From Stenotrophomonas maltophilia (GTDB taxonomy: Bacteria; Pseudomonadota; Gammaproteobacteria; Xanthomonadales; Xanthomonadaceae), in assembly GCF_002138415.1 (NCBI RefSeq), contig NZ_CP015612.1, positions 1,838,001 to 1,902,000 on the forward strand: a DNA stretch of 64,000 nucleotides. Reading direction: 5' to 3'. The translations under genes were made by a program, and so were the position numbers. Of the stretch, positions 1 to 8,862 are shown piece after piece. Each line of letters begins with the position of its first letter. Position 1 is the first letter of the stretch. The notes under the pieces are model-generated. The model did no database searches. It was given only the letters and a program-made list of their open reading frames with translations, and was not told the DNA's origin.

Positions 1-1
1 C

Positions 2-199
2 CTGCATGGGCCGGAAGTGCAGAGCACGCGTGCGCTGGTCGAGGGCGTGCTGTCGTTGGCGCGTACGCTGGGCATCGAGACCATCGGTGAGGGCATCGAA
101 ACCGAGGCGCAGCAGCAGACGCTGCGCGAACTCGGCTGCGACTACGGCCAGGGCTATCTGCTGGGGCGGCCCGCACCGTGGAGCTGCGCGGCGGTCTGA
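2..199 (+). CDS. EAL-domain protein, C-terminal end (5' part lies outside the window)
   Basis: Only the last 65 codons are present. The residues LGIETIGEGIETEAQQQ followed by GCDYGQGYLLGRP are the typical closing strands of an EAL domain, the fold that hydrolyses or binds cyclic di-GMP (family knowledge). The last strand of EAL domains normally has this G-x-L-x-G-P/R-P form. Whether the catalytic residues are intact, and which sensory or GGDEF domains precede this part, cannot be seen. The gene ends in TGA 19 bases before the convergent LOG-family gene. Confidence 0.85.
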   Translation: MHGPEVQSTRALVEGVLSLARTLGIETIGEGIETEAQQQTLRELGCDYGQGYLLGRPAPWSCAAV

Positions 200-218
200 G
201 CCGCCGCGCAGGAAAGCA

Positions 219-812
219 TCAGCGCAGGGCGGCGCGACGCTTTTCGTCTATCCACTTCGAGGCCTGCGCCGGCTGGTAGTTCTTCATCCACTCCAGCATC
301 TCTTCGATGTCCGAGCCGTACCACAGGTCCTGGCGCTGGTCCGGGTGCAGGAAGCGCTCTTCCACCATGCGGTCGATCATGCCGATCAGCGGGGCATAGA
401 AACCTTCCACGTCAAGGAAGGCGCACGGCTTGTTGCCGATGCCAAGCTGGCGCCAGGTCAGCATCTCGAAGATCTCTTCCATGGTGCCGAAGCCGCCGGG
501 CAGGGTGACGAAGCCATCGGCGAGGTCGAACATGCGCGACTTGCGCTCATGCATCGAACCAACGATTTCCAGTTCAGTCAGGCCGCGATGGGCCACTTCC
601 CAGTCGGCCAGCTGGCGCGGAATCACACCGGTCACCTCACCGCCGGCGGCGAGCACGGCATTGGCCACGGTTCCCATCAGGCCGACGTTGCCGCCGCCGT
701 ACACCAGGCGCAGACCGTCACGGGCGATGCGGTCGCCCAGTGCAATGGCGCGCTCGGTATAGGCCGGCTTGCTGCCAGCGTTGGAACCACAGTACACACA
801 GATCGATTTCAT
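219..812 (-). CDS. LOG family protein (nucleoside 5'-monophosphate phosphoribohydrolase type)
   Basis: A 197-residue Rossmann-fold protein of the LOG / TIGR00730 family. Members cleave the N-glycosidic bond of cytokinin riboside monophosphates or of AMP, releasing the base and ribose 5-phosphate. The signature PGGFGTMEE is complete at residues 105-113, and an MHERK segment at 87-91 supplies the conserved Arg/Lys. The N-terminal CVYCGSNAG and the VYGGGNVGLMG stretch at about 37-47 form the nucleotide-binding half. The ATG at 812 is preceded by AGGA at a normal distance. It is cytoplasmic and looks monocistronic. The natural substrate in a bacterium is not evident from sequence; older annotations call such proteins 'lysine decarboxylase', which is not supported. 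Confidence 0.9.
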   Translation of the reverse strand: MKSICVYCGSNAGSKPAYTERAIALGDRIARDGLRLVYGGGNVGLMGTVANAVLAAGGEVTGVIPRQLADWEVAHRGLTELEIVGSMHERKSRMFDLADGFVTLPGGFGTMEEIFEMLTWRQLGIGNKPCAFLDVEGFYAPLIGMIDRMVEERFLHPDQRQDLWYGSDIEEMLEWMKNYQPAQASKWIDEKRRAALR

Positions 813-834
813 GGATCTTCCTGTCTCTTGGCCG

Positions 835-890
835 GAAACGAAAACGCCCCGTCGCCGACCGCAAGGCGGTCAGGGGACGGGGTGTCTATG
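835..890 (-). terminator. Probable terminator of the aminotransferase gene
   Basis: On the minus strand a GC-rich hairpin (ACCCCGTCCCC pairing with GACGGGGC, with an inner GACCGC/GCGGTC stem) is followed by GTTTTCGTTT. It sits between the stop of the aminotransferase gene and the start of the LOG-family gene. Confidence 0.55.
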
Positions 891-917
891 GATTATGGAC
901 CTTCGCGGTTGCCGTCA

Positions 918-988
918 GTAGAGCCGAGCCATGCTCGGCTGCGCTTCGTTCAGATCGCGGCTACGGCTGAGTCGAGCAAGCTCGACTC
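918..988. repeat. Two SMAG-type palindromes
   Basis: A GTAG-headed palindrome at 918-940 (AGCCGAGC cat GCTCGGCT) and a second one at 969-988 (GAGTCGAGCAAGCTCGACTC). The form, a GTAG tetranucleotide plus a short stem-loop, is that of the SMAG repeats known from S. maltophilia genomes. They lie between two genes on the same strand. Confidence 0.75.
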
Positions 989-1003
989 AACAAAGAACGC
1001 CGC

Positions 1004-2500
1004 TTACGCCGCCGCAGCCTGCTCGCGGCGCGGGCCTTCACGCAGGGCACGGCCCACCATGCCGACCAGCAGGTCCAGCTCCTCGCTGTCCATGCCGAAG
1101 TGCGGGGTGAAGCGCAGCGAATTCTCGCCACCGTGGATCACGTTGATGCCGTGCTGGCGCAGCCATTCTTCGGTGGAGTTGGCGCCGTAGCACTTGAACT
1201 GCGGGGCCAGCTCGCACGAGAACAGCAGGCCGGTGCCCTGCACCTTGGTGATCAGGCCGCCCAGCTCGCTCTTGAGCTGCTCCAGCTTGCGCACGGCCTC
1301 GGCACCACGTTCGGCGATGTTGGCGCGTACCTGCGGGGTCAGCTGGGCCAGGGTGGCGCAGGCCACGTCCAGCGCGCGCGGGTTGCTGGTCATGGTGTTG
1401 CCGTAGATGCCCTTGCGGTACAGCTGCGCGGCATGCTCGGTCACCGCCAGCACCGACAGCGGGTACTGCGCGGCGTTGAGCGCCTTGGAATAGGTTTCCA
1501 TGTCCGGCGGATCCAGGCCTTCGAAGCCCGGGTAATCGACCACCGACAGCACGCCATGCGCACGCAGGCCGGCCTGGATCGAGTCGAGCAGCAGCAGGCT
1601 GCCATGCGCACGGGTCAGTTCGCGGGCCGCCGCATAGAACGACGGCGGCACCGAGCGCCCCGGGTCGCCTTCGCCCATCACCGGCTCCAGGAACACCGCT
1701 TCGATGAACCACTGGTTGCGTGCGGCGTCCTCGAACACCTTGCGCAGGCCGGCTTCGTCGTACGGCGCCACGGTGATCACCGAATCCTCGCCACGGTAGC
1801 TGGCCAGGTGCTGCATGTAGCTCTTGCGGCTGGAGTCCGAATAGAGGGCAGGGCGGTCGGTACGGCCGTGGAAGCTGCCCTTGACCACCACGCGCTTGAT
1901 CGCAGCACCGGCGTGGCGTGCGCCCGGGTCGGTCTGCAGCTTGGCGTTGACGTCGGCGATGCGCGCGGCCAGGCCGACCGCCTCGGAACCGGAATTCAGG
2001 CACATGAAACGGGCGAACGGGCAGCCGCCACGGCGGTGGCCGATCTCGGCGCGCAGGGCGGTGATGAAGCGCTGCTGCGACAGGCTGGGGGTCATGATGT
2101 TGGCCATCACCTGCGGGCGGGCCATCGCCTCCAGCACGGCATCCGGGGTGTGCCCGAAGCCGAGCATGCCGTAGCCGCCGGCGTCGTACAGCACGGCGCC
2201 CTTCAGGGTGACCACCCACGGGCCGCGCGCAGCCAGTGCCACGTATGGGGTCACCGCGTCATCGGCGTAGAAATTGACGAAACCGTCCTGCATCGCGTCG
2301 ATCTGCGCCTGTTCGTCCTGCGCCAGCAGCGGCCCCAGGTCGGCCTGCACGCGCGCGAATTCCTCGGCGGCGGCGTCCACCGCGGCGACCAGCTGCGGGT
2401 GGTTGGCGGACAGGGCGGTCAGGGTGGCATCGTCCAGGCCGGAGGTGAGGCGGGTGCCGGGCTGGTTGCGCAGGGGGGCGAGGCGTTCGATGAAGCTCAT
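1004..2500 (-). CDS. Class III PLP-dependent aminotransferase
   Basis: A 498-residue protein of the ornithine/acetylornithine aminotransferase superfamily (class III, fold type I). Visible features are the aromatic/Gly turn YDAGGYGMLGFGHTPD, the CLNSGSEAV phosphate-binding turn, the LLLLDSIQAGLRAHG strand where most members have D-E-V/I-Q-x-G, and the probable PLP lysine K339 in SKALNAAQYPLSV. The Glu of the usual DE(V/I)Q is replaced by Ser here, and the motif after the lysine is not the common SKGLGGG, so this is a divergent subgroup whose amino donor cannot be named. The start was set at the ATG at 2500 because AGGAG lies seven bases upstream; an upstream in-frame extension of 50 codons has no such site. 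The 5' leader contains an inverted repeat at 2547-2568. Confidence 0.85.
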   Translation of the reverse strand: MSFIERLAPLRNQPGTRLTSGLDDATLTALSANHPQLVAAVDAAAEEFARVQADLGPLLAQDEQAQIDAMQDGFVNFYADDAVTPYVALAARGPWVVTLKGAVLYDAGGYGMLGFGHTPDAVLEAMARPQVMANIMTPSLSQQRFITALRAEIGHRRGGCPFARFMCLNSGSEAVGLAARIADVNAKLQTDPGARHAGAAIKRVVVKGSFHGRTDRPALYSDSSRKSYMQHLASYRGEDSVITVAPYDEAGLRKVFEDAARNQWFIEAVFLEPVMGEGDPGRSVPPSFYAAARELTRAHGSLLLLDSIQAGLRAHGVLSVVDYPGFEGLDPPDMETYSKALNAAQYPLSVLAVTEHAAQLYRKGIYGNTMTSNPRALDVACATLAQLTPQVRANIAERGAEAVRKLEQLKSELGGLITKVQGTGLLFSCELAPQFKCYGANSTEEWLRQHGINVIHGGENSLRFTPHFGMDSEELDLLVGMVGRALREGPRREQAAAA

Positions 2501-2746
2501 TGCAGATCTCCTGAAACAATGGGTCGCACGGGTCTTCAAAAGCAAAACGCGCGTCATCACGCGCGCTTGGGGCAGGCTCGTGCAGCGGACTTCCGACTCG
2601 ATGCTAGCACTTGTTTTTTTGCGCGATAACCCCGCAGAAACCTGTTGCATAGCAGCATTTTGCGCGACGTTCGCCGCGAAGCACGCCGGCTCGCAGACGC
2701 TGGACGTACAATGCGCGCCATTGTCGACCTGTTGCCGCCCACTGCC

Positions 2747-3778
2747 TTGAAGAAGTCCGATTTCAACTACGACCTGCCGGCTGAACTGATCGCGCAGGCG
2801 CCCTTGGCCGAACGTTCCGCCAGCCGCCTGCTGCTGGTGCCGCAGGCCCCCGCCGCGTTCACCGACCTGCAGGTGCGTGACCTGCCGTCACTGCTGCAGC
2901 CGGGCGACCTGCTTGTGTTCAACGACACCCGGGTGATCCCGGCGCGCCTGTTCGGGCAGAAGGCCAGCGGTGGCCGCGTCGAGATCCTGATCGAGCGCCT
3001 GCTCGGCGGCCAGCAGGCGCGTGCCCAGGTGGGCGCCAGCAAGTCGCCCAAGGCCGGCAGCCGCATCGCGCTGGATGCCGGTGGCGAAGCCGAGGTGCTG
3101 GGCCGCGATGGCGAGTTCTACGTGCTGCAGTTCCATGTGCCGGAATCGCTGGAACAGTGGCTGCTGCATGCCGGCCGCCTGCCGCTGCCGCCCTATATCC
3201 AGCGCGAGCCGGGTGTGGATGACCGCGAGCGCTACCAGACCGTGTTCGCGCGTGAAGTGGGCGCGGTGGCCGCGCCGACCGCCGGCCTGCATTTCGACGA
3301 ACCGCTGCTGGCCGCATTGAAGGACAAGGGCGTGGACTTCGGCCACGTCACCCTGCACGTGGGTGCGGGCACCTTCCAGCCGGTGCGTGCCGATGACCTG
3401 AAGGACCACGTGATGCACCGCGAGTGGCTGAATGTCGGTGCCGAGCTGGTGCAGCAGGTGCGGCGCACGCGCGCCGCCGGCGGCCGCGTGATCGGCGTCG
3501 GTACCACCGTGGTGCGCGCACTGGAAAGCGCGATGCGCGATGGTGAACTGCTGCCGTTCGCCGGCGAGACGCAGATCTTCATCACCCCGGGCTACCGCAT
3601 CCGCAGCGTCGACGCGATGGTGACCAATTTCCACCTGCCGGAAAGCACCCTGCTGATGATGATTTCCGCGTTCGCCGGCAAGGAAAGGGTGTTCGAGGCG
3701 TACCAGCACGCGATCGACCAGCGCTACCGCTTCTTCAGCTACGGCGACGCGATGCTGCTGTTCCCGCAGGCGGGGTAG
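2747..3778 (+). CDS. queA: S-adenosylmethionine:tRNA ribosyltransferase-isomerase QueA
   Basis: QueA transfers and rearranges the ribosyl moiety of S-adenosylmethionine onto preQ1 in tRNA, giving epoxyqueuosine. The 343-residue protein is full length for the family (E. coli about 356). Conserved blocks include the N-terminal KKSDFNYDLPAELIAQ, VFNDTRVIPARLFG, GLHFDEPLL, HVGAGTFQPV and the C-terminal FHLPESTLLMMISAFAG. I chose a TTG start at 2747 because relatives begin with (M)KKSDF; an in-frame ATG exists at 2711 and would add 12 residues. Neither has a strong ribosome binding site, so the start is uncertain. The next queuosine gene, tgt, lies 1.5 kb downstream on the same strand, separated by a repeat-filled gap and a hydrolase gene. 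Confidence 0.95.
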   Translation: MKKSDFNYDLPAELIAQAPLAERSASRLLLVPQAPAAFTDLQVRDLPSLLQPGDLLVFNDTRVIPARLFGQKASGGRVEILIERLLGGQQARAQVGASKSPKAGSRIALDAGGEAEVLGRDGEFYVLQFHVPESLEQWLLHAGRLPLPPYIQREPGVDDRERYQTVFAREVGAVAAPTAGLHFDEPLLAALKDKGVDFGHVTLHVGAGTFQPVRADDLKDHVMHREWLNVGAELVQQVRRTRAAGGRVIGVGTTVVRALESAMRDGELLPFAGETQIFITPGYRIRSVDAMVTNFHLPESTLLMMISAFAGKERVFEAYQHAIDQRYRFFSYGDAMLLFPQAG

Positions 3779-4141
3779 GGGGCTGACCTCTGCCTGCTTG
3801 TGGTGGGTGCGCACCGTTGGTGCGCACTTGCAGGTGTCTAGGCGGGCGGAAAGCCACGCATGGCGTGGCTCTATTGCTGCTGGAATCAGTAGATCCACGC
3901 CACGCGTGGATGGCATCCCAACGTTCTTCCCGGCAGAAGGTGCACTGCGAGGGATGTGGTGACCACCCGCCAAGGCCAGTGGCGACGAAGTTGAAACCTC
4001 CCCCGCGCGAGGCTTGTCGCTTCTTTCAGGATTGAGTGGGCAGCCCGCCGACAGGCGGTCGTCCAAGGCCTGCGACAGCGGGCTAGGATCGCATCGCGCA
4101 GACCCCGGGGAGGGGTCGGTGCCCCACCAAGGAGAACGCTC
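3779..4141. repeat. Repeat-bearing intergenic region with three palindromes
   Basis: This 363-base gap carries three palindromes: GTGCGCACCGTTGGTGCGCAC at 3807-3827, AGCCACGCATGGCGTGGCT at 3852-3870, and a GTAG-headed one (stem ATCCACGC/GCGTGGAT) at 3889-3914. The last two share their stem sequence and face each other, as SMAG pairs often do. I see no coding potential. The last 15 bases hold the AAGGAG ribosome binding site of the next gene. Confidence 0.7.
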
Positions 4142-5239
4142 ATGCGCCGGATTGCCGGGTTGTGCCTGATCGTGTGTGGTCTTTCGTCCTGTTCCAGCGT
4201 GCCCGATGTCGCCTACTGGCCCGAGCATGAGGCCCGTCCCCTCGCATTGCCTGCGCGCAGCGAGCGAATGGTGATCGAGATCAATGATGCAGGGGGCTTC
4301 CATTGGCCCGGCCAGTTCAACCGTCTGCAGCGCTGGCTGGCGGGGAAACCTGTTGATCTCCCGGTGGTGGTCTTCATAAACGGTTGGCACCACAACGCAT
4401 CGCCCAATGACAGCAACTTCACTGATTTTGAAGAGTTCCTTGGCGAGGTCGAGGCCAAGGCGGGAACCCCGGTGAGGGGGCTCTATGTGGGATGGCGTGG
4501 TGACTCCTTCGATACCCCGCTGGCTTGGGAGCCGAGCGACTTTCTGACGGTATGGGATCGAAAGAACGCCTCGGTGACGGTAGGGGAAAAGGGGTTGGCG
4601 CAGGTGGTGGCCTTGTTGCGCGAGCAGCATCCGGAGAGGGCGGTCTACATGATCGGCCACAGTTTCGGCGGCTCCGCCTTGTTCCATGCCATCAAGGATG
4701 GCCTGGCGCAGGAGCAGTTGGACGGCTTCGAGTACTTCATGCTCAATCCGGCAGTGGCCGAGCGTGAGTTCGACGAGGTCGAGCAGGCGCTGGTCTCCGC
4801 GTGGGCAGCGTCACCAGCGTTTGCCGGAACGGTATCGATCACGGCTGCGGACGCTTTGCGCCAGCATCGAAAGGTGACGGTGCTGCAGGCGCAGGGCGAC
4901 AAGGCCGTCGGTGTGGGCTACCGGATTGCGTTCAGGGGCACGCCCATTGGATTTGACCGTCAGCGGCAGACCCATCGAGCCTGGGTGTGCGCCACGGCCG
5001 ACGCCTGTCCGCCACCGCCGCTGGACGCCTGTACCGCAACACTTGCCGATGGCCGTTTCGTTCTGCGCGCCCGGACCATACCGGGCCAGGGCTGTGCGCC
5101 GATGCAACAGCGTCCGGTCTGGGTGATCGCAGGCGCAGACAGTGTCTCGGCCGACCACAACGACATCCTGAACTCGATCCAGGCGGACGCCCTGGCCGAC
5201 CTGCTGGCGCAGCGCTGGCGCCTGCGGGCAGGGCGCTGA
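4142..5239 (+). CDS. Putative lipoprotein with alpha/beta-hydrolase fold
   Basis: A 365-residue protein I do not recognise by name. The N-terminus is a lipoprotein signal: MRR, a hydrophobic stretch, then GLSSC with C17 as the lipidation site, so it is probably anchored in the outer or inner membrane. The strand VVVFINGWHHN followed later by VYMIGHSFGGSALF gives the alpha/beta-hydrolase nucleophile elbow, with Ser174 in G-H-S-F-G. Candidate catalytic Asp and His occur in IAGADSVSADHND near residue 335. A cysteine-bearing insert around 280-320 (CATADACPPPPLDAC) may form disulfides in the periplasm. AAGGAG precedes the ATG. It lies between queA and tgt but has no evident link to queuosine synthesis. 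Substrate unknown; an esterase or lipase role is inference. Confidence 0.8.
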   Translation: MRRIAGLCLIVCGLSSCSSVPDVAYWPEHEARPLALPARSERMVIEINDAGGFHWPGQFNRLQRWLAGKPVDLPVVVFINGWHHNASPNDSNFTDFEEFLGEVEAKAGTPVRGLYVGWRGDSFDTPLAWEPSDFLTVWDRKNASVTVGEKGLAQVVALLREQHPERAVYMIGHSFGGSALFHAIKDGLAQEQLDGFEYFMLNPAVAEREFDEVEQALVSAWAASPAFAGTVSITAADALRQHRKVTVLQAQGDKAVGVGYRIAFRGTPIGFDRQRQTHRAWVCATADACPPPPLDACTATLADGRFVLRARTIPGQGCAPMQQRPVWVIAGADSVSADHNDILNSIQADALADLLAQRWRLRAGR

Positions 5240-5319
5240 ACGGCGTAGACAGGTCGTGGGGTTCGTCGGCGCCGGGTTTTGGGAGACAATAGCCAACTAT
5301 TTGCCCGAACGACCGCTCC

Positions 5320-6450
5320 ATGTCCCGATTGCAGTTCCAGCTCCAGACCCGCGACGGCCGTGCCCGCCGTGGCCGCCTGACCTTCCCGCGTGGCACGGTG
5401 GAAACGCCGGCCTTCATGCCGGTGGGGACCTATGGCTCGGTCAAGGGCATCCTGCCGGACCAGGTGCGTGCGCTGGGCGCCGAGATCATCCTCGGCAACA
5501 CGTTCCACCTGTACCTGCGGCCGGGCCTGGACATCATCGCCGACCACGGCGGCCTGCACGGCTTTTGCCGCTGGGATGGCCCGATCCTGACCGACTCGGG
5601 CGGTTTCCAGGTGTTCTCGCTGGCCCACCGCCGCAAGATCACCGAGCAGGGCGTGACCTTCGCCTCGCCCACCGACGGTGCCCGCGTGTTCCTGGGCCCG
5701 GAAGAGAGCATGAAAATCCAGAAGGTGCTCGATTCGGACGTGGTGATGATCTTCGACGAGTGCACCCCGTACCCGGCCACCGAGGATGTGGCGCGGCGCT
5801 CGATGGAGCTGAGCCTGCGCTGGGCCCAGCGCAGCCGCAACGCGCATGACGAGCTGGGCAACGACGCTGCGCTGTTCGGCATCGTCCAGGGCGGGGTGCA
5901 TACCGACCTGCGCAGCCGCTCGGCCGAGGCCCTGCAGGCGATCGGCTTTGACGGCTATGCCATCGGCGGCCTGGCCGTGGGCGAGCCGGAGCACGAGCGC
6001 AACGCGATGCTCGACCACCTGGACCCGGAGCTGCCGGGCGACCGTCCGCGCTACCTGATGGGCGTGGGCCGGCCGGAGGATCTGGTCGAAGGTGTCGCAC
6101 GTGGCGTGGACATGTTCGACTGCGTGATGCCGACCCGCAACGCCCGCAACGGCCACTATTTCACCTCGTTCGGTACCGTCCGCATCCGCAACTCCCAGTA
6201 TGCGCGCGACATGGACCCGATCGAGCCGGGCTGCGGCTGCGTGGCCTGCACCGGTGGCTATACCCGGTCCTACCTGCGCCACCTGGACCGCTGCAACGAG
6301 ATGCTGGCGCCGATGTTGGGCACCCTGCACAACCTGTTCTATTACGAAAAGCTCATGGCCGACATCCGTGCGGCGATCGAGGCGGGAACCTTCCTGGCCT
6401 TCCGTGAGTCTTTCTACGCGGCACGCGGGGCGGTAGCCCCGCCCCTGTAA
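5320..6450 (+). CDS. tgt: tRNA-guanine transglycosylase (queuine tRNA-ribosyltransferase)
   Basis: Tgt exchanges guanine 34 of tRNAs with GUN anticodons for preQ1, the step before QueA. The 376-residue protein is full length. The substrate-pocket strand [12 protein letters not shown] and the FGIVQGG loop are intact. The zinc site is complete: C305, C307, C310 and H337, spaced one residue wider than in E. coli because of TGGYTR in place of RNYSR. The start ATG at 5320 is supported by the usual N-terminus [13 protein letters not shown]. It is followed 135 bases later by yajC, the common arrangement tgt-yajC-secD-secF. Confidence 0.97.
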   Translation: MSRLQFQLQTRDGRARRGRLTFPRGTVETPAFMPVGTYGSVKGILPDQVRALGAEIILGNTFHLYLRPGLDIIADHGGLHGFCRWDGPILTDSGGFQVFSLAHRRKITEQGVTFASPTDGARVFLGPEESMKIQKVLDSDVVMIFDECTPYPATEDVARRSMELSLRWAQRSRNAHDELGNDAALFGIVQGGVHTDLRSRSAEALQAIGFDGYAIGGLAVGEPEHERNAMLDHLDPELPGDRPRYLMGVGRPEDLVEGVARGVDMFDCVMPTRNARNGHYFTSFGTVRIRNSQYARDMDPIEPGCGCVACTGGYTRSYLRHLDRCNEMLAPMLGTLHNLFYYEKLMADIRAAIEAGTFLAFRESFYAARGAVAPPL

Positions 6451-6584
6451 CCCGAACACCCCCTGCCAAACGGCCCAAGGACGAACGCCCGGGGCCGTGG
6501 CATACTTCAAGGCTGACCCAGATCCGCGGTCGACACCTCGTGCCCGTGAAAGGGCCGAAGCGCCGCCCAACCAAAGGACCAACG

Positions 6585-6929
6585 ATGAACCTGCTTGCCT
6601 TCCTGATTCCCGCCGCCCACGCCCAGGCCGCCGGCGGCCAACCGCAGGGCATGGGCCTGACCACGCTGCTGTTCCCGATCATCCTGATCGCCATCATGTA
6701 CTTCCTGATGATCCGCCCGCAGATGAAGCGGCAGAAGGAGCACAAGGCCATGCTGGAGAAGATCAAGCGTGGCGACGAAGTGCTGACCAACGGCGGCATC
6801 GCCGGCATCGTCACCGACATCGGCGACAACTTCATCACCATCGAAGTGGCTGACAACGTGCGCATCCGCGTGCAGAAGGGCGCTGTCGGCAACGTGCTGC
6901 CGGCCGGTACCCTGAAGTCGGCCCAGTAA
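6585..6929 (+). CDS. yajC: Sec translocon accessory subunit YajC
   Basis: A 114-residue single-span inner-membrane protein that associates with SecDF. A hydrophobic segment at about residues 24-43 (LLFPIILIAIMYFLMIRP) is followed by the family signature QMKRQKEHKAMLEKIKRGDEV and the short beta-rich cytoplasmic domain GDNFITIEVADNVRIRVQK. The start at 6585 has AAAGGA upstream; an earlier in-frame ATG would add 15 charged residues and is unlikely. It is the first gene of yajC-secD-secF. Confidence 0.96.
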   Translation: MNLLAFLIPAAHAQAAGGQPQGMGLTTLLFPIILIAIMYFLMIRPQMKRQKEHKAMLEKIKRGDEVLTNGGIAGIVTDIGDNFITIEVADNVRIRVQKGAVGNVLPAGTLKSAQ

Positions 6930-6990
6930 GCCACTCCCTTTCCGAAGCACAACCGCGGCGCCGGGGATGGCGCCGCGCGGGACCCAAGCA

Positions 6991-8847
6991 ATGCTCGAAT
7001 TTCCACGCTGGAAGTACGTCGTCATCCTGATCGTACTGGCGCTCAGCGCGCTGTACGCGCTGCCCAACATCTACCAGAAGGACCCGGCCCTCCAGATCAC
7101 CGCCAACCGTGGCGGGCAGATCGATGATGCGCTGCGTGACCGTGTGCTGGCCGACCTGAAGAAGGCCGGTGTGGACGCCGTTGGTGCCGAGAAGGAAGGG
7201 GAGAGCCTGATTGTCCGCCTGCCGGACCTGAAGGCGCAGTCCGCTGCCAGCGACGCCCTGCGCGACACCGTTGGCGAGCAGTACACCGTGGCCCTGAACC
7301 TGGCCTCGACCGTGCCGGACTGGCTGGCCAACCTCGGCGGTCGTCCGATGGTGCTGGGCCTGGACCTGCAGGGCGGCGTGCACTTCGTGCTTCAGGTCGA
7401 CCAGAAGGCGGCTCTGGACAAGCGTCTGGACGCCTATACCGAAGACGTGCGCAGCACCCTGCGTGACGCGCGCATTCCTTACCAGTCGGTGGAACGCCGT
7501 GCTGACAACAGCATCGTGGCCAACCTGAGCCCGTCAGCGGGTGACGATGCCGCGCAGCGCGCCCGTGCCGCGCTGGTCAAGGCGCAGCCGACCCTCGGCT
7601 ACGACGTCAGCGGCAACCGCATCACGGTCACCGTACCGGATGCCGAGATCGCGCAGATTGCCAACGGTGCCATCGAACAGAACATCAACACGCTGCGCAA
7701 CCGTGTGAACCAGCTGGGCGTGGCCGAGCCGATCATCCAGCGCCAGGGTGCCGACCGCGTGGTCGTGCAGCTGCCGGGCGTGCAGGACACCGCCGAAGCC
7801 AAGCGCATGATCGGCGCCACCGCCACCCTGGAATACCGCGCGGTGGTCGAAGGCAACGCACAGGACGCGATTACCTCCGGCCGCATCCCGCCGGAAGCGA
7901 AGGTCTACCAGCAGCGTGATGGTCGTGGTCCGATCCTGCTGAACAAGCGCGTGATCGTGACCGGCGACCAGATGGTCGGTGCGCAGGCGGTGACCGATTC
8001 GAACAGCGGTTCTCCGGCGGTCAGCGTGACGCTGAATAACGTCGGCGGCCAGCGCATGTTCGACTTCACCAGCGCCAACGTGAACAAGCCGATGGCGGTG
8101 GTCTACACCGAGCGCGTGCCGACCGTGACCGTCGTCGACGGCCAGGAAGTGCGTGGCTTCAAGGTCAACGAGGAAGTGATCTCGGTGGCCAACATCAACG
8201 GCGTGTTCGGCAAGAACTTCCAGACCACCGGCCTGCAGAAGAAGGAAGCCGAGGACCTGGCCAAGCTGCTGAAGTCGGGCTCGCTGGCCGCGCCGATGGA
8301 CTTCGTCGAAGAGCGCGTGGTCGGCCCGAGCCTGGGCGCCGAGAACGTCAAGAACGGTATGCGCGCGGTCGTGTTCGCGTTCCTGTTCACCCTGGTGTTC
8401 TTCAGCGTCTACTACCGCATGTTCGGCGTGATCACCTCGATCGCGATGCTGTTCAACCTGCTGATCGTGGTGGCGGTGATGTCGCTGTTCGGCGCGACCA
8501 TGACCCTGCCGGGCTTCGCCGGCCTGGCGTTGTCGGTCGGCCTGTCGGTGGACGCCAACGTGCTGATCAACGAGCGTATCCGTGAAGAGCTGCGTGCCGG
8601 GGTGCCGGGCAAGACCGCGATCGTGACCGGTTACGAGCGTGCCTCGGGCACCATCCTCGACGCCAACCTGACCGGCCTGATCGTCGGTGTGGCGCTGTTC
8701 GCATTCGGTACCGGTCCGCTGAAGGGCTTCGCGCTGACCATGATCATCGGTATTTTCGCCTCCATGTTCACCGCGATCACCGTATCGCGTGCGCTGGCGA
8801 CGCTGATCTACGGCCGCCGCAAGAAGCTCCAGAACGTGGCCATCTGA
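6991..8847 (+). CDS. secD: Protein translocase subunit SecD
   Basis: SecD, 618 residues, works with SecF as a proton-driven RND-like pump that helps release proteins on the periplasmic side of SecYEG. There is one N-terminal membrane span (WKYVVILIVLALSALYALPN), a long periplasmic P1 domain including GLDLQGGVHFVLQV, and five C-terminal spans from about residue 450. The conserved LSVGLSVDANVLINERIREE block in the fourth span contains the essential Asp. The start at 6991 (MLEFPRWK) was preferred to an ATG eight codons earlier because relatives begin at this point. secF follows after 15 bases. Confidence 0.97.
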   Translation: MLEFPRWKYVVILIVLALSALYALPNIYQKDPALQITANRGGQIDDALRDRVLADLKKAGVDAVGAEKEGESLIVRLPDLKAQSAASDALRDTVGEQYTVALNLASTVPDWLANLGGRPMVLGLDLQGGVHFVLQVDQKAALDKRLDAYTEDVRSTLRDARIPYQSVERRADNSIVANLSPSAGDDAAQRARAALVKAQPTLGYDVSGNRITVTVPDAEIAQIANGAIEQNINTLRNRVNQLGVAEPIIQRQGADRVVVQLPGVQDTAEAKRMIGATATLEYRAVVEGNAQDAITSGRIPPEAKVYQQRDGRGPILLNKRVIVTGDQMVGAQAVTDSNSGSPAVSVTLNNVGGQRMFDFTSANVNKPMAVVYTERVPTVTVVDGQEVRGFKVNEEVISVANINGVFGKNFQTTGLQKKEAEDLAKLLKSGSLAAPMDFVEERVVGPSLGAENVKNGMRAVVFAFLFTLVFFSVYYRMFGVITSIAMLFNLLIVVAVMSLFGATMTLPGFAGLALSVGLSVDANVLINERIREELRAGVPGKTAIVTGYERASGTILDANLTGLIVGVALFAFGTGPLKGFALTMIIGIFASMFTAITVSRALATLIYGRRKKLQNVAI

Positions 8848-8862
8848 CGGGACGACACGCAC

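Noticed and set aside
2547..2568. Attenuator or riboswitch in the aminotransferase leader (inverted repeat of CGCGCGT)
   Set aside because: A single short GC repeat with no T-run and no recognisable riboswitch core; too little to name.
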